From: Kluyvera intermedia | GTDB taxonomy: Bacteria > Pseudomonadota > Gammaproteobacteria > Enterobacterales > Enterobacteriaceae | Length of the DNA stretch: 64,000 bases | Direction: 5' to 3' | Assembly (NCBI RefSeq): GCF_021440345.1 | Contig: NZ_JAKCNS010000048.1 | Location: forward strand, 1-64,000 | Shown: positions 50,347-61,054 of the stretch, piece after piece | How positions within the stretch are numbered: the first letter of the stretch is position 1 | Layout of the letters: each line of letters begins with the position of its first letter | The notes under the pieces: generated by a model | Databases searched by the model: none | Told to the model about the DNA's origin: nothing | The model's input: only the letters and a program-made list of their open reading frames with translations | Position numbers and translations under genes: made by a program

Positions 50347-50431
50347 GCACTTAAAGCTTAAAGATGAAGGATGATAAAAGCCGCCAGGAGCGGCTATCAT
50401 GGAGGATACGCATTTTTAAGATGGGGTTTTC

Positions 50432-50836
50432 ATGGAGTTAAGAAACGAAGCATTTCACCTGCTACGCCAGCTTTTTCAACAGCACACGGCACGCTGGCAG
50501 CACGAATTGCCGGAGCTGACCAAACCCCAGTATGCGGTTATGCGCTCGATTGCCGAACATCCAGGCATTGAACAGGTCGAACTCACCGAAGTCGCCGTCA
50601 GCACAAAAGCCACGCTGGCAGAGATGCTCAGTCGAATGGAGAGCCGTAATCTGGTGAGACGCGAGCCCGATCCTGCCGATAAACGTCGGCGATTTGTGTT
50701 TCTCACGCCGGAAGGAGAGGCCTTGTTAAACACCAGAAAACCAATCGGCAACGGCGTAGACGAAGAATTTCTCGGCAGGTTGAGCGATGAAGAGCGCGCG
50801 CTGTTTACCAAACTGGTGCGAAAAATGATGGGCTAG
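50432..50836 (+). CDS. hosA: HosA, MarR-family regulator of the decarboxylase operon
   Basis: MarR-type winged-helix repressor, 134 residues, closely matching E. coli HosA, which is released from DNA by 4-hydroxybenzoate. The DNA-binding core is VELTEVAVSTKATLAEMLSRMESRNLVRREPDPADKRRRFVFLTPEG (landmark region 48-95), including the wing with DKRRR. It is divergent from kpdB, with two operator copies between. The gene shares a bidirectional terminator with rpoS. Confidence 0.92.
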   Translation: MELRNEAFHLLRQLFQQHTARWQHELPELTKPQYAVMRSIAEHPGIEQVELTEVAVSTKATLAEMLSRMESRNLVRREPDPADKRRRFVFLTPEGEALLNTRKPIGNGVDEEFLGRLSDEERALFTKLVRKMMG

Positions 50837-50886
50837 CGGCGCGGCCTCAAAGCCATGGGGCACTTTGCCATCCCGAGCGGCAAAAG

Positions 50887-50915
50887 AAAAAGGCCAGTCA
50901 CAGACTGGCCTTTTT
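50887..50915. terminator. Bidirectional intrinsic terminator hosA/rpoS
   Basis: AAAAAGGCCAGT-CACAG-ACTGGCCTTTTT is a perfect 12-bp stem whose arms give U-runs on both strands. It lies between the hosA and rpoS stop codons and should terminate both transcripts. Confidence 0.9.
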
Positions 50916-50928
50916 GACGAATGTTCAC

Positions 50929-51921
50929 TTACTCGCGGAACAGTGCTTCGATGTTAAGCCCCTGACCCTGCAGGATTTCCCGCAGACGGCGCAGACCTTC
51001 AACCTGAATCTGACGTACGCGTTCGCGGGTCAGACCGATTTCACGGCCCACATCTTCCAGCGTTGCCGCTTCATAGCCCAGCAGGCCAAAACGACGCGCC
51101 AGCACTTCACGCTGCTTGGCGTTCAGTTCGAACAGCCATTTGACGATGCTTTGTTTCATATCATCGTCCTGCGTGGTGTCTTCCGGGCCGTTTTCATTTT
51201 CATCGGCCAGGATATCCAGCAGCGCTTTTTCAGAATCCCCGCCCAGTGGCGTATCAACTGAAGTGATGCGTTCATTGAGGCGCAGCATCCGGCTAACGTC
51301 ATCAACGGGCTTATCCAACTGTTCTGCTATCTCTTCGGCGCTCGGCTCGTGATCCAGTTTATGTGACAGTTCACGCGCGGTACGCAGATAGACGTTCAGT
51401 TCTTTAACGATATGGATTGGCAGACGGATTGTGCGGGTTTGGTTCATGATAGCCCGTTCAATAGTCTGACGGATCCACCACGTGGCATAGGTTGAAAAGC
51501 GGAACCCACGCTCCGGGTCGAACTTCTCTACGGCGCGAATCAGCCCCAGGTTGCCCTCTTCGATAAGATCCAGCAGTGCCAGACCACGATTGCCATAACG
51601 GCGAGCAATTTTCACTACCAGACGGAGGTTGCTTTCAATCATCCGGCGGCGTGAGGCGACATCGCCACGCAGAGCACGGCGAGCAAAGTAGACTTCTTCT
51701 TCTGCGGTTAATAATGGAGAATAACCGATCTCCCCCAGATAAAGCTGAGTCGCATCGAGTACACGTTGAGTGGCACCCTGCGATAAAAGCTCCTCTTCGG
51801 CGAGTTCGCTGTCACTGGGTTCCTCTTCATTCAGGACTTTTTCATCAAAAGTCTCTGCTCCATTCTCATCAAACTCCGCATCTTCATTTAAATCATGAAC
51901 TTTCAGCGTATTCTGACTCAT
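50929..51921 (-). CDS. rpoS: RpoS, stationary-phase sigma factor
   Basis: Sigma-38 of the general stress response; 330 residues, start [14 protein letters not shown] as in E. coli (15 further in-frame codons upstream are rejected). Sigma-70-family regions are intact: region 2 with [35 protein letters not shown], the turnover element around VKELNVYLR (RssB contact), and the region 4 [23 protein letters not shown]. Residue 33 is Glu, the presumed ancestral state. By analogy with E. coli the main promoter should lie inside nlpD, with a long 5' leader targeted by small RNAs. Confidence 0.98.
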   Translation of the reverse strand: MSQNTLKVHDLNEDAEFDENGAETFDEKVLNEEEPSDSELAEEELLSQGATQRVLDATQLYLGEIGYSPLLTAEEEVYFARRALRGDVASRRRMIESNLRLVVKIARRYGNRGLALLDLIEEGNLGLIRAVEKFDPERGFRFSTYATWWIRQTIERAIMNQTRTIRLPIHIVKELNVYLRTARELSHKLDHEPSAEEIAEQLDKPVDDVSRMLRLNERITSVDTPLGGDSEKALLDILADENENGPEDTTQDDDMKQSIVKWLFELNAKQREVLARRFGLLGYEAATLEDVGREIGLTRERVRQIQVEGLRRLREILQGQGLNIEALFRE

Positions 51922-52036
51922 TAAGGTGGCTCCTACCCGTGATCCCCAGGCAATGCACCTTAGCATGTCACTTTTCAGGTAGCCCCTGCTGCTGCCGACG
52001 CCACCTGAAAGCGTTCATGTGAAGTACTTTGCCGAA

Positions 52037-53185
52037 TTATCGCTGCGGTAAATACTGCAGCGGGTTGACGGATTTCCCCTTGTAACGAATTTCAAAATGC
52101 AAACGTGTCGAACTTGTGCCTGTGCTACCCATGGTAGCGATTTTCTGCCCCACCTTGATATCTTGTTGCTCTTTTACCAGCATCGTATCGTTATGAGCGT
52201 AAGCACTCAGGTAATCATCGTTGTGTTTGATGATAATAAGATTACCGTAACCGCGCAGTGCGTTACCGGCATAGACGACGCGCCCATCGGCGGTTGCGAC
52301 GATTGCCTGTCCTTTACTGCCCGCAATATCGATACCTTTATTGCCACCGTCGGTGCCGCTAAAGTTTTCGATAATCTTGCCGTCAGTAGGCCAGCGCCAG
52401 GAAGAAATTGGCGAGCTGGTTGATGTACTGCTGGCAGTCGCTACGGTTGTGCTCGTAGTAGGTGCTGTTACAGGCGCTGTGACGGTAGTCGTCGTAGGCT
52501 TGTTATTAGGCAACATTTTATTAGCACTTTGTTCACCTGAATCCTCAGAATACGTAATTGTCGTAGTCGACGCAACAGCCCCGGTTGAATTTTGTGCAGG
52601 TTTTGAGACTAATCCGGAATTTCCGCTACTGGTCTGCGCACTCGCTATCGCGACCGGGTTATTACCGGTAATCGGCTGACCTGACGCATTGCCTACCTGC
52701 AGTACCTGGCCTACGTTCAATGCATAAGGTGCGGCAACATTGTTACGCTGCGCAAGGTCGCGGAAGTCGTTGCCGGTCACCCAGGCAATATAGAACAGCG
52801 TGTCGCCGTGCTTCACCGTATAGGTGCTGCCACCTGCGTAGCTGCCTTTTGGAATATCACCGTACTTACGGTTGTAGACGATATGACCATTTTCCATTTG
52901 CACCGGCTGCTGTGCGACCGGCTGAACCACGCGCTGCTGTGGTTGAATCTGCTGCGTCTGAACCGGCTGTACCGGTTGAATCTGAGGTGTGGACTGCGCC
53001 GTGCTGCCCATTTTTGGCGGCGGTGTAATCAGCATGCCGGAGCTGGTGCTGCCAGAGCCGTTGCTGTTGACGGTGCTAACGGGCGCTGGCGCATTATTCG
53101 ATGAAGAACAACCGGCCAGCCAAAGTGAAATCAGTGACAATGCCACTACACGATTAACGTTAAATTTAGGGCTTCCCGCGCTCAT
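52037..53185 (-). CDS. nlpD: NlpD, lipoprotein activator of murein hydrolysis
   Basis: Outer-membrane lipoprotein (382 residues) that activates the amidase AmiC in cell separation. The lipobox LAGC places the lipidated Cys at residue 26. A LysM domain ([18 protein letters not shown]...LNVGQVLQV, about 117-165) is followed by a low-complexity Thr/Ser/Ala-rich linker and a C-terminal M23 LytM-like domain that is degenerate in the family. It includes, in E. coli, the main rpoS promoter. The Gln/Pro-rich stretch near 65-95 differs in length from E. coli. Confidence 0.95.
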   Translation of the reverse strand: MSAGSPKFNVNRVVALSLISLWLAGCSSSNNAPAPVSTVNSNGSGSTSSGMLITPPPKMGSTAQSTPQIQPVQPVQTQQIQPQQRVVQPVAQQPVQMENGHIVYNRKYGDIPKGSYAGGSTYTVKHGDTLFYIAWVTGNDFRDLAQRNNVAAPYALNVGQVLQVGNASGQPITGNNPVAIASAQTSSGNSGLVSKPAQNSTGAVASTTTITYSEDSGEQSANKMLPNNKPTTTTVTAPVTAPTTSTTVATASSTSTSSPISSWRWPTDGKIIENFSGTDGGNKGIDIAGSKGQAIVATADGRVVYAGNALRGYGNLIIIKHNDDYLSAYAHNDTMLVKEQQDIKVGQKIATMGSTGTSSTRLHFEIRYKGKSVNPLQYLPQR

Positions 53186-53307
53186 TTATCCCCCAGGAAT
53201 AGGTTAACTGCCAGTGACTTAATACCGCGCAACGCACGTCATGAACACTGGAAAACGTGTTCACCATACGCTGAATTAGGCTGAAAACCCTCAGAAAAAT
53301 CCGGGTC

Positions 53308-53937
53308 TCAGGCCAGTTCCCCCTTCACCAGAGGGACGAAGCGAACGGCCTCGACGGTATCAATAATAAATTCGCCTCCCCGCCGATGAACGCGTTTCAG
53401 ATACTGCTGATCATCGCCCACGGGTAATACGAGAATGCCGTCGTCATCCAGCTGCGACATTAACGCAACCGGAATCTCCGGCGGAGCCGCCGTCACGATA
53501 ATGGCGTCAAACGGGGCACGAGCCTGCCACCCCTGCCAGCCATCGCCATGACGGGTAGATACATTATGCAAATCAAGCTGCTTCAGGCGACGCCTTGCGT
53601 GCCATTGCAGACTTTTAATCCGCTCAACCGAGCAGACATGGTGCACCAGATGCGCCAGAATCGCCGTCTGGTAGCCCGAGCCGGTGCCGATTTCCAACAC
53701 TCGGGACTCCGGCGTCAGCTCGAGTAATTCAGTCATGCGCGCCACCATATAAGGTTGCGAAATGGTTTGCCCCATCCCGATAGGCAGCGCTACGTTGTCC
53801 CACGCACTGTGTTCAAACGCTTCATCGATAAACTTTTCGCGCGGTACCTGCGCCAGGGCATCAAGCACCCGCTCATCGCGAATGCCAAGCTGGTGAAGCT
53901 GGTCCAACAGACTCTGGATGCGTTTACTGACTACCAT
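53308..53937 (-). CDS. pcm: Pcm, protein-L-isoaspartate O-methyltransferase
   Basis: Repairs damaged proteins by methylating isoaspartyl residues with SAM; 209 residues. The SAM-binding loop [12 protein letters not shown] near 80 and the conserved [17 protein letters not shown] stretch are present. Start 53937 ([10 protein letters not shown]) is preferred to an in-frame codon further upstream within surE. It overlaps the end of surE by 7 bases. Confidence 0.95.
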   Translation of the reverse strand: MVVSKRIQSLLDQLHQLGIRDERVLDALAQVPREKFIDEAFEHSAWDNVALPIGMGQTISQPYMVARMTELLELTPESRVLEIGTGSGYQTAILAHLVHHVCSVERIKSLQWHARRRLKQLDLHNVSTRHGDGWQGWQARAPFDAIIVTAAPPEIPVALMSQLDDDGILVLPVGDDQQYLKRVHRRGGEFIIDTVEAVRFVPLVKGELA

Positions 53938-54692
53938 TGCGCGTCGACCCTCACCTGCTCCAGCCAATCGGACACCACTTCATGTGCGCTATGCGCAGTG
54001 AGATCCACGTGCAGCGGAGTTACCGAAACGTAACCGGCGTCAACGGCGGCAAAATCCGTATCCGGACCCGCATCGCACCGATCCCCCGGCGGACCAATCC
54101 AATACAGCGTGTTACCGCGCGGATCCTGCTGTGGAATCACTTTATCCGCTGGGTGGCGGCTGCCACAGCGCGTCACGCGAATCCCTTTGATTTGATCAAG
54201 AGGCAGATCGGGGACGTTGACGTTCAGAATACGCCCGGTGCGCAGCGGCTCGCGGGCCAGCGCCCGCAGCAGCGAACAAGTCACGGCGGCCGCCGTCGCA
54301 TAGTGCTGATGGCCGTTTAACGAGACGGCCAGAGCCGGAAAACCTAAATGACGGCCTTCCATTGCGGCCGCGACCGTGCCGGAATAGATAACATCATCGC
54401 CCAGATTGGGCCCGGCATTAATTCCGGAAACCACAATATCCGGACGCGGACGCATGAGCGCATTGACGCCCAGGTAGACACAATCCGTTGGCGTGCCCAT
54501 CTGCACGGCAATGTCGCCATTATCGAAAGTGAAGGTACGGAGCGAAGATTCCAGGGTCAGCGAGTTTGATGCGCCACTGCGGTTACGATCGGGTGCAACG
54601 ACCTGAACCTCGGCAAATTCCCGTAAGGCTCTGGCCAACGCCTGAATTCCTGGCGCATGAATCCCGTCATCGTTACTCAGCAATATTCGCAT
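53931..54692 (-). CDS. surE: SurE, 5'/3'-nucleotidase/exopolyphosphatase
   Basis: Metal-dependent nucleoside monophosphate phosphatase, 253 residues. The catalytic metal site is [11 protein letters not shown] (Asp8, Asp9) with Ser in RSGASNS near 39 and Asn in [10 protein letters not shown] near 92. ATG 54692 is chosen on the match to E. coli MRILLSNDD; a GTG two codons upstream is possible. It overlaps truD by 20 bases. Confidence 0.96.
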   Translation of the reverse strand: MRILLSNDDGIHAPGIQALARALREFAEVQVVAPDRNRSGASNSLTLESSLRTFTFDNGDIAVQMGTPTDCVYLGVNALMRPRPDIVVSGINAGPNLGDDVIYSGTVAAAMEGRHLGFPALAVSLNGHQHYATAAAVTCSLLRALAREPLRTGRILNVNVPDLPLDQIKGIRVTRCGSRHPADKVIPQQDPRGNTLYWIGPPGDRCDAGPDTDFAAVDAGYVSVTPLHVDLTAHSAHEVVSDWLEQVRVDAQW

Positions 54693-55722
54693 AATCACCT
54701 GTTGTATTGATAAGTTCCCTTACCACGCTGGTTGCAAAGCTGCCTGCGGGTAGCCAGAAACGCAGTTCGACGGTGACATCGTCCCACCAGTTCCAGCTCA
54801 TTTGCTGCGGATAAAGCAGCATCGCGCGGCGAGCGGCCTCAACTTTTTCGCGCTCAAGCAAAGACTGCAGCGCGGTTTCTTCAGCCAGCACGGTTTTTTC
54901 AAATTCCAGCGCATCGCGCTGAGTTCCCCAGTCGCCGCTACCCGGCAGCGCTGCGGTAATCATCAATTCACGCGCGTCGACGCGAGCCTGCAAGATTGCC
55001 TGCTCCTCAAGGCTGGCAACAAACCAGCTGCCACGCCCGGATAATTGTAGCGCATCGCCGTCAACAACTTGATTAAAGTCCGGTTTTTTTAGGCGTTCAC
55101 TCACAATCTGATTAAACAACGCGCTGCGGGCCGCCGACAACCAAAAACTGCGTTTATTACGATCGCGCACCGGTGCTCCGCTTTCCGCCCAGCGCAGCGC
55201 GCCCAGCAGGTTGCTGCCGCCAATCCCGAAGCGCTGAGAGCCAAAGTAGTTAGGCACGCCACGGTCAACAATTGCCTGCAAACGGGCTTCGACTTCGTCG
55301 CGCCCTTTGATTTCGCGCAGCACCAGCGTGAACTGATTGCCTTTGAGCGCCCCTAAACGCAGCTTACGCTTATGGCGCGCATATTCCAGTACCTGGCAGC
55401 CTTCCAGCTGAAACTGGGTTAAATCCGGCATTTCTTTGCCCGGCACGCGAGCGCACAGCCACTGTTCAGTGACTGCATGTTTATCTTTTTGCCCGGCAAA
55501 GCTCACTTCACGGGCGTGTATTTTAAGGAATTTGGCGAGCGCATCGGCAACAAAGCGGGTGTTACAGCCATTTTTCAGAATGCGGACCAGAATATGTTCG
55601 CCTTCGCCGTCCGGTTCAAAACCCAAGTCTTCAACCACCAGAAAATCTTCCGGATTGGCCTTCAGGAGCCCCGAACTCTGCGGCTTATCGTGCAACCAGG
55701 TCAACTCATCAAACGCTATCAT
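54673..55722 (-). CDS. truD: TruD, tRNA pseudouridine-13 synthase
   Basis: Forms pseudouridine at position 13 of tRNA-Glu; 349 residues as in E. coli. The catalytic Asp is in [14 protein letters not shown] (near 80), and the motif [16 protein letters not shown] near 125-140 is characteristic. It overlaps ispF by 4 bases and surE by 20, in the conserved ispD-ispF-truD-surE-pcm run. Confidence 0.96.
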   Translation of the reverse strand: MIAFDELTWLHDKPQSSGLLKANPEDFLVVEDLGFEPDGEGEHILVRILKNGCNTRFVADALAKFLKIHAREVSFAGQKDKHAVTEQWLCARVPGKEMPDLTQFQLEGCQVLEYARHKRKLRLGALKGNQFTLVLREIKGRDEVEARLQAIVDRGVPNYFGSQRFGIGGSNLLGALRWAESGAPVRDRNKRSFWLSAARSALFNQIVSERLKKPDFNQVVDGDALQLSGRGSWFVASLEEQAILQARVDARELMITAALPGSGDWGTQRDALEFEKTVLAEETALQSLLEREKVEAARRAMLLYPQQMSWNWWDDVTVELRFWLPAGSFATSVVRELINTTGDYANIAE

Positions 55723-56198
55723 GACGTCGCCTTATTCAGCAGCGCAACCGCTTCGCAGGCAATGCCTTCCCCACGGCCGGTGAAGCCGAGCTTCTCGGTG
55801 GTGGTTGCTTTAACGTTGACATCATCCATATGGCAGCCGAGGTCTTCGGCAATAAACACGCGCATTTGCGGGATATGCGGCAGCATTTTCGGCGCCTGAG
55901 CGATGATGGTGACATCAACGTTACCCAGCGTATAACCCTTGGCCTGCACGCGTTTCCATGCCTCGCGCAGCAATGCGCGGCTGTCGGCACCTTTGAAAGC
56001 CGGATCGGTATCCGGGAACAGTTTGCCGATATCTCCCAGCGCCGCGGCGCCCAGCAGTGCATCGGTCAGCGCATGCAGCGCGACGTCACCGTCGGAGTGC
56101 GCCAAAAGCCCTTTTTCATACGGGATACGCACTCCGCCAATGATAATCGGGCCTTCGCCTCCAAAGGCGTGTACGTCAAAACCGTGTCCAATTCGCAT
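55719..56198 (-). CDS. ispF: IspF, 2-C-methyl-D-erythritol 2,4-cyclodiphosphate synthase
   Basis: Fifth enzyme of the MEP isoprenoid pathway, 159 residues. Zinc ligands Asp8 and His10 are in [12 protein letters not shown] and the third His in [22 protein letters not shown]-terminal [19 protein letters not shown] is the CMP-binding family tail. Its start overlaps the ispD stop by one base and its end overlaps truD by 4. Confidence 0.97.
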   Translation of the reverse strand: MRIGHGFDVHAFGGEGPIIIGGVRIPYEKGLLAHSDGDVALHALTDALLGAAALGDIGKLFPDTDPAFKGADSRALLREAWKRVQAKGYTLGNVDVTIIAQAPKMLPHIPQMRVFIAEDLGCHMDDVNVKATTTEKLGFTGRGEGIACEAVALLNKATS

Positions 56199-56908
56199 TA
56201 TGCTTTCTCCGGGTTACCCGTACGGGTGAGGTAAAATTCAGCAAGCGCCAGGTCTTCCGGGCGAGTAACTTTAATATTATCAGCGCGTCCGGCAATCAAT
56301 TCAGGGTGAAAGCCGCAATGCTCTAAGGCTGACGCTTCATCGGTAATCGTTGCCCCTTCGTTCAATGCACGAGTCAGGCAATCAAGCAGCAGCTCACGTG
56401 GGAAAAACTGGGGCGTCAGCGCGTGCCACAAATCGTTACGATCGACCGTATGGGCAATCGCTGTTTTTCCTGGTTCAGCACGTTTCATCGTGTCACGAAC
56501 CGGTGCGGCGAGAATTCCACCAACGCGGCTGGTTTCGCTCAGGCTTAACAAACGCGCTAAATCGTCCTGATGCAGACATGGGCGGGCAGCGTCATGTACC
56601 AGAACCCACTGCACATCTCCGGCGGCACGCAGGCCAGCCAGAACGGAGTCAGCGCGTTCGGCACCGCCATCAACGACGGTAATCTGCGGATGTTGAGCAA
56701 GAGGGAGCTGCTGGAAGCGTTCGTCTCCGGGAGAGACGGCGATAATCACCCGCTGGACGCGGGCATTAGCCAGCAGCGCGTCCACCGAATGTTCAAGAAT
56801 CGTTTTGTTACCGATTGAGAGATATTGTTTTGGGCAATCCGTTTGCATGCGGCGGCCAAATCCGGCTGCCGGCACCACGGCGCATACGCCCGGAAAAGTT
56901 ACGGCCAT
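56198..56908 (-). CDS. ispD: IspD, MEP cytidylyltransferase
   Basis: Third enzyme of the MEP pathway, 236 residues, converting MEP and CTP to CDP-ME. The nucleotide-binding [19 protein letters not shown] near 10-28, VLVHDAARP near 103 and [16 protein letters not shown] near 210 are intact. Start 56908 ([16 protein letters not shown]) gives the E. coli length; 23 in-frame codons upstream overlap the end of ftsB and are discarded. Confidence 0.97.
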   Translation of the reverse strand: MAVTFPGVCAVVPAAGFGRRMQTDCPKQYLSIGNKTILEHSVDALLANARVQRVIIAVSPGDERFQQLPLAQHPQITVVDGGAERADSVLAGLRAAGDVQWVLVHDAARPCLHQDDLARLLSLSETSRVGGILAAPVRDTMKRAEPGKTAIAHTVDRNDLWHALTPQFFPRELLLDCLTRALNEGATITDEASALEHCGFHPELIAGRADNIKVTRPEDLALAEFYLTRTGNPEKA

Positions 56909-56927
56909 GTCGTCATCCTGGGACTGA

Positions 56928-57245
56928 TTATCGATTAGTTTGCGTTTGCCCCGCGCTCTGGTTGCGCCTGGACGCATCCGGCACCAGACGATAAAACGTT
57001 TCGCCCGGACGGGTCATGCTCAGTTCGTTACGAGCACGTTCTTCGATAGCTTCCTGCCCGCCGTTAAGATCATCTATTTCGGCGAAAAGCTGATCGTTGC
57101 GCGCTTTTAATTTTGCGTTGGTATCTTGTTGTACAGACACATCGTCGTTGACCCGGCTAAAGTCGTGAAGACCATTTTTACCGAACCATAAGGAATATTG
57201 TAGCCAGACCAGCAAAGCCAGTAATAGCAGCGTTAATTTACCCAT
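56928..57245 (-). CDS. ftsB: FtsB, divisome bitopic membrane protein
   Basis: Essential division protein (105 residues, 103 in E. coli) that links FtsL and FtsQ. One N-terminal transmembrane helix ([19 protein letters not shown]) is followed by a coiled coil ([39 protein letters not shown], a landmark around 38-77) and a short periplasmic tail [12 protein letters not shown]. It lies 19 bases before ispD. Confidence 0.96.
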   Translation of the reverse strand: MGKLTLLLLALLVWLQYSLWFGKNGLHDFSRVNDDVSVQQDTNAKLKARNDQLFAEIDDLNGGQEAIEERARNELSMTRPGETFYRLVPDASRRNQSAGQTQTNR

Positions 57246-57406
57246 CCTGCCCCCTGAAAAACGGCACTATCATCCCATAACTTGCCGTCGGACTCCACTC
57301 CGGCCGCAGGTGATACTGCATATCGCCGGAAATGTACCACATTTCACGCGCGCAAAGGCATGTCTTGTCCCGGTCAATCAGGCGACGGGTGTCTCATGCA
57401 AACGCC

Positions 57407-57733
57407 TTAACTCATAATCCACATGAATAACAAACCACACAGTAAGGCAACCGTCGCCAGGGTCGTCACAATGGTATAACGCAGCCTGCCCTTCACCAGG
57501 GAGTGAAAAGCAACACCGATAACGACCGCTACGGGCATCAGAGCCAGGAAAAAAGGCCATGTGTACAGAAAGAAGAATAGCGTGTTATTGCCATAGTGCA
57601 GATAGGGGATCCCCAGCGCCATCAACCATGCGACAAAGCCGACAAACGCCCCTGACAGAGACCAGTTGGTTTCATCATATGTGGGGGCGAGTGACTCTGT
57701 TTGGGCCACGTTGAGGTTCTGAGTATTACGCAT
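57407..57733 (-). CDS. ygbE: YgbE, DUF3561 inner-membrane protein
   Basis: Small membrane protein of 108 residues and unknown function (DUF3561). Three hydrophobic segments are seen: FVGFVAWLMALGIPYL, LFFFLYTWPFFLALMPVAVVIGV and VTTLATVALLCGLLFMWI. It lies between ftsB and cysC as in E. coli, with separate non-coding stretches on both sides; it is probably not part of the cys operon. Confidence 0.9.
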   Translation of the reverse strand: MRNTQNLNVAQTESLAPTYDETNWSLSGAFVGFVAWLMALGIPYLHYGNNTLFFFLYTWPFFLALMPVAVVIGVAFHSLVKGRLRYTIVTTLATVALLCGLLFMWIMS

Positions 57734-57776
57734 AATTAATCCTGTTAGGCCGGAGTCAGCAAACTCCGGTACCTTT

Positions 57777-58382
57777 TCAGGATCTGATAATATCGCTCTG
57801 CCTCAGTAGATCTAATAATTGCGCAACCAAATTTGTTACTAATTGTTCACCATCAAGATGAATAGCGGGCTGCTCTGGGGATTCATATGCTGAATCAATC
57901 CCAGTAAAATTACGCAGTTCACCGGCACGCGCTTTTTTGTACAATCCTTTAGGATCGCGCGCCTCGCAGGTTGCCAGTGAGGTATCGACAAAGACTTCAA
58001 AGAAACGATCATCCCCCACCCGCTCGCGTACCATCTGGCGCTCAGCACGGTGCGGCGAAATAAAGGCGGTCAGAACCACCAGCCCAGCATCCACCATCAG
58101 TTTCGCCACTTCACCAACGCGGCGAATATTCTCTTTACGATCGCCGTCGGTAAACCCGAGATCGCTGCACAGGCCATGGCGTACGTTATCGCCATCAAGC
58201 AGATAGGTACTCACACCAAGCTGATGCAGCGCTTCCTCCAGCGCTCCGGCGACGGTGGATTTTCCCGAGCCCGAAAGCCCGGTGAACCACAGCACAACTC
58301 CACGGTGACCGTGGAGTTGCTCACGCTGCTGCGCGGTGACGGGATGGGCGTGCCAGACGACATTTTCGTCATGCTGAGCCAT
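57777..58382 (-). CDS. cysC: CysC, adenylylsulfate kinase
   Basis: Phosphorylates APS to PAPS in sulfate assimilation; 201 residues. P-loop [16 protein letters not shown] near 35-50, [33 protein letters not shown] (landmark near 63-95) and [14 protein letters not shown] follow the family closely. Its start abuts the cysN stop with a one-base overlap; it is the third gene of cysDNC. Confidence 0.97.
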   Translation of the reverse strand: MAQHDENVVWHAHPVTAQQREQLHGHRGVVLWFTGLSGSGKSTVAGALEEALHQLGVSTYLLDGDNVRHGLCSDLGFTDGDRKENIRRVGEVAKLMVDAGLVVLTAFISPHRAERQMVRERVGDDRFFEVFVDTSLATCEARDPKGLYKKARAGELRNFTGIDSAYESPEQPAIHLDGEQLVTNLVAQLLDLLRQSDIIRS

Positions 58383-59809
58383 TATTTTCCTCCCAGCAAA
58401 TCGCGAGCGCCCCAGTGAGGGAAGTGTTTGCGAACCAGAGCGTTAAGTTCCAGCTCAAAAGCGCTGAACTCAGACGCCACGCCAGTTTGCTCGGTATTCG
58501 GCTCACGCACCATACCGGCACCCACCGTGACGTTGGTTAAGCGGTCGATAAAGATCAGGCCACCGGTCACCGGGTTCTCCTGATATTTGTCGAGTACCAG
58601 CGGCTCATCAAAAGTGAGATCCACCAGACCAATGCCGTTCAGCGGTAGCGCGTCAACGTCGCGCTGAGTCAGGTTGTTGATATCTACCTGATACTGAATA
58701 CCGTCCACGCGAGCGCGGGTTTTCTTGCCAGCAACTTTGATGTCGTAGCTTTGCCCGGCAGCCAGCGGCTGCTCTGCCATCCATACCACGTCTACCGAAG
58801 CGCGCTGTACCGAAGGTAAAGTATCCTGCGCATCCAGCAGCAAATCGCCGCGGCTGATGTCGATTTCGTCTTTAAGAACCAGCGTCACCGCTTCACCGGC
58901 GGCGGCTTCCTGCAGATCGCCGTCAAAGGTCACGATACGCGCAATGCTGGACTCAACGCCCGATGGCAGCACTTTAATACGCTGTCCCACCTTCACGCTG
59001 CCGGAAGCAATCGTACCGGAGAAACCGCGGAAATCGAGGTTTGGACGGTTAACGTACTGCACCGGGAAACGCATTGGCTGGGTTTCAACCGCGCGACGAA
59101 TCTCAACGGTTTCCAGCACTTCCAGCAGCGTTGGGCCGCTGTACCATGGGATATTCGCGCTTTGGCTCGCCACGTTATCGCCTTCCAGCGCCGAAAGCGG
59201 CACAAAGCGAATGTCCAGGTTGCCCGGCAGCTGTTCCGCAAAGGTCAGATACTCTTCGCGAATCGTGTTAAAGGTCTCTTCGCTGTAGCCGACGAGATCC
59301 ATTTTGTTAATCGCCACCACCAGGTGTTTGATGCCCAGCAGCGTCGAAATAAAGCTGTGGCGGCGGGTCTGATCCAGCACACCTTTGCGCGCATCGATAA
59401 GCAGAATCGCCAGATCGCAGGTGGAGGCACCGGTCGCCATGTTACGGGTGTACTGCTCATGCCCCGGGGTGTCGGCAATAATAAATTTACGTTTCTCGGT
59501 GGAGAAATAGCGATAAGCCACGTCGATGGTAATGCCCTGCTCGCGCTCGGCCTGTAAGCCATCCACCAGCAATGCCAGATCGAGCTTCTCACCCTGGGTC
59601 CCATGACGTTTGCTGTCGTTGTGCAGCGATGAAAGCTGATCTTCATAAATCTGTCGGGTGTCGTGCAGCAGGCGGCCAATCAGCGTACTTTTGCCGTCAT
59701 CCACGCTACCGCAGGTCAAAAAGCGCAGCAGGCTTTTGTGCTGCTGGGCGTGCAGATACGCTTCAACCCCGCCTTCATCGGCGATTTGTTGTGCAATAGT
59801 GGTATTCAT
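58382..59809 (-). CDS. cysN: CysN, sulfate adenylyltransferase GTPase subunit
   Basis: Regulatory GTPase of ATP sulfurylase, 475 residues, related to EF-Tu. GTPase motifs are [19 protein letters not shown] near 35, [12 protein letters not shown] near 110 and NKMDLVGY near 168, followed by two beta-barrel domains. It works with CysD to make APS. The gene lies 9 bases after cysD. Confidence 0.97.
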   Translation of the reverse strand: MNTTIAQQIADEGGVEAYLHAQQHKSLLRFLTCGSVDDGKSTLIGRLLHDTRQIYEDQLSSLHNDSKRHGTQGEKLDLALLVDGLQAEREQGITIDVAYRYFSTEKRKFIIADTPGHEQYTRNMATGASTCDLAILLIDARKGVLDQTRRHSFISTLLGIKHLVVAINKMDLVGYSEETFNTIREEYLTFAEQLPGNLDIRFVPLSALEGDNVASQSANIPWYSGPTLLEVLETVEIRRAVETQPMRFPVQYVNRPNLDFRGFSGTIASGSVKVGQRIKVLPSGVESSIARIVTFDGDLQEAAAGEAVTLVLKDEIDISRGDLLLDAQDTLPSVQRASVDVVWMAEQPLAAGQSYDIKVAGKKTRARVDGIQYQVDINNLTQRDVDALPLNGIGLVDLTFDEPLVLDKYQENPVTGGLIFIDRLTNVTVGAGMVREPNTEQTGVASEFSAFELELNALVRKHFPHWGARDLLGGK

Positions 59810-59818
59810 GGCGGCTCC

Positions 59819-60727
59819 TTAGAAATAACCCTGACGTTTTTTAAGCTCCATGGAGCCGGCCTGGTCGCGGTCAATCATGCGTCCCTGACGTTCACTGGTG
59901 GTCGAGACCAGCATCTCTTCGATGATTTCCGGCAGCGTCTGCGCGTCAGACTCTACCGCGCCGGTCAGCGGCCAACATCCCAGGGTACGGAAACGCACCA
60001 TCTGTTTTTTGATGACTTCACCCGGCTGTAAATCAATCCTGTCGTCATCGATCATCATCAGCATACCGTCACGTTCCAGTACCGGACGCTCGGCGGCCAG
60101 ATACAGTGGAACGATCTCAATATTTTCCAGGTAGATGTACTGCCAGATATCCAGTTCGGTCCAGTTAGAAAGCGGGAAGACGCGGATACTTTCCCCTTTG
60201 TTAATCTGGCCGTTGTAGTTATGCCACAGCTCCGGGCGCTGGTTTTTTGGGTCCCAGCGGTGGAAGCGGTCACGGAAGGAGTAAATGCGCTCTTTGGCGC
60301 GGGATTTCTCTTCATCGCGGCGCGCGCCGCCGAAGGCTGCGTCAAAACCGTATTTATTCAGCGCCTGCTTCAGCCCTTCGGTTTTCATGATATCGGTATG
60401 CTTAGCGCTACCGTGGACAAACGGGTTGATACCCATTGCCACCCCTTCCGGGTTTTTGTGTACCAGTAGCTCACAGCCGTACGCTTTGGCGGTGCGGTCG
60501 CGGAACTCGTACATCTCGCGGAATTTCCAGCCGGTATCCACGTGCAGCAGTGGGAACGGTAACGTGCCTGGGTAAAACGCCTTGCGCGCCAGATGCAGCA
60601 TTACGCTGGAATCTTTACCGATGGAGTACATCATCACCGGATTAGAGAATTCGGCGGCCACCTCACGGATGATATGGATGCTTTCCGCCTCCAGTTGCCG
60701 CAGGTGAGTAAGTCGTTTTTGGTCCAT
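59819..60727 (-). CDS. cysD: CysD, sulfate adenylyltransferase catalytic subunit
   Basis: ATP sulfurylase small subunit that adenylates sulfate; 302 residues. The PP-loop is in [21 protein letters not shown] near 33-52. Start 60727 ([12 protein letters not shown]) is chosen as AAGGA is 6 bases before it, while it touches the ATG two codons upstream. First gene of cysDNC, expected to be under CysB control, although no clear CysB box can be assigned by eye. Confidence 0.96.
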   Translation of the reverse strand: MDQKRLTHLRQLEAESIHIIREVAAEFSNPVMMYSIGKDSSVMLHLARKAFYPGTLPFPLLHVDTGWKFREMYEFRDRTAKAYGCELLVHKNPEGVAMGINPFVHGSAKHTDIMKTEGLKQALNKYGFDAAFGGARRDEEKSRAKERIYSFRDRFHRWDPKNQRPELWHNYNGQINKGESIRVFPLSNWTELDIWQYIYLENIEIVPLYLAAERPVLERDGMLMMIDDDRIDLQPGEVIKKQMVRFRTLGCWPLTGAVESDAQTLPEIIEEMLVSTTSERQGRMIDRDQAGSMELKKRQGYF

Positions 60728-61054
60728 AACCATTCCTTAAGCCTGATTCATCGCATGTCTGTTGTGTGTTGGGGCTTGATAGCGTCGTCAGCACGGTTTG
60801 TTTGTTATTGCGGGTGGGTGCTACAACTCGCTAACAATCAGCAATAGAGGGACTATAGGGGGAGGCTAAGACCAAATGAAATTACGAAAAGGAATGAGTT
60901 GTTACTGAAAGGAATAACGGGATAGAAAAGCAAATGTCAAAAAGTGCTTAACACGCTATTTTTCCGGCATTTAAGAGCATTTGAAATTGTGTAATGAAAA
61001 TCACGGTTTCATACTAGGCGCGTCTATTTTTTTGCTCTGTTGTAAGGATTACCT
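60728..61054. other. Divergent intergenic region cysD-iap
   Basis: This stretch of 327 bases has no gene I can support. It should contain the CysB-dependent cysDNC promoter and the iap promoter. It is rather AT-rich (for instance near 60935-60990). CysB sites are too degenerate to call by eye. No repeats or RNA genes seen. Confidence 0.5.
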
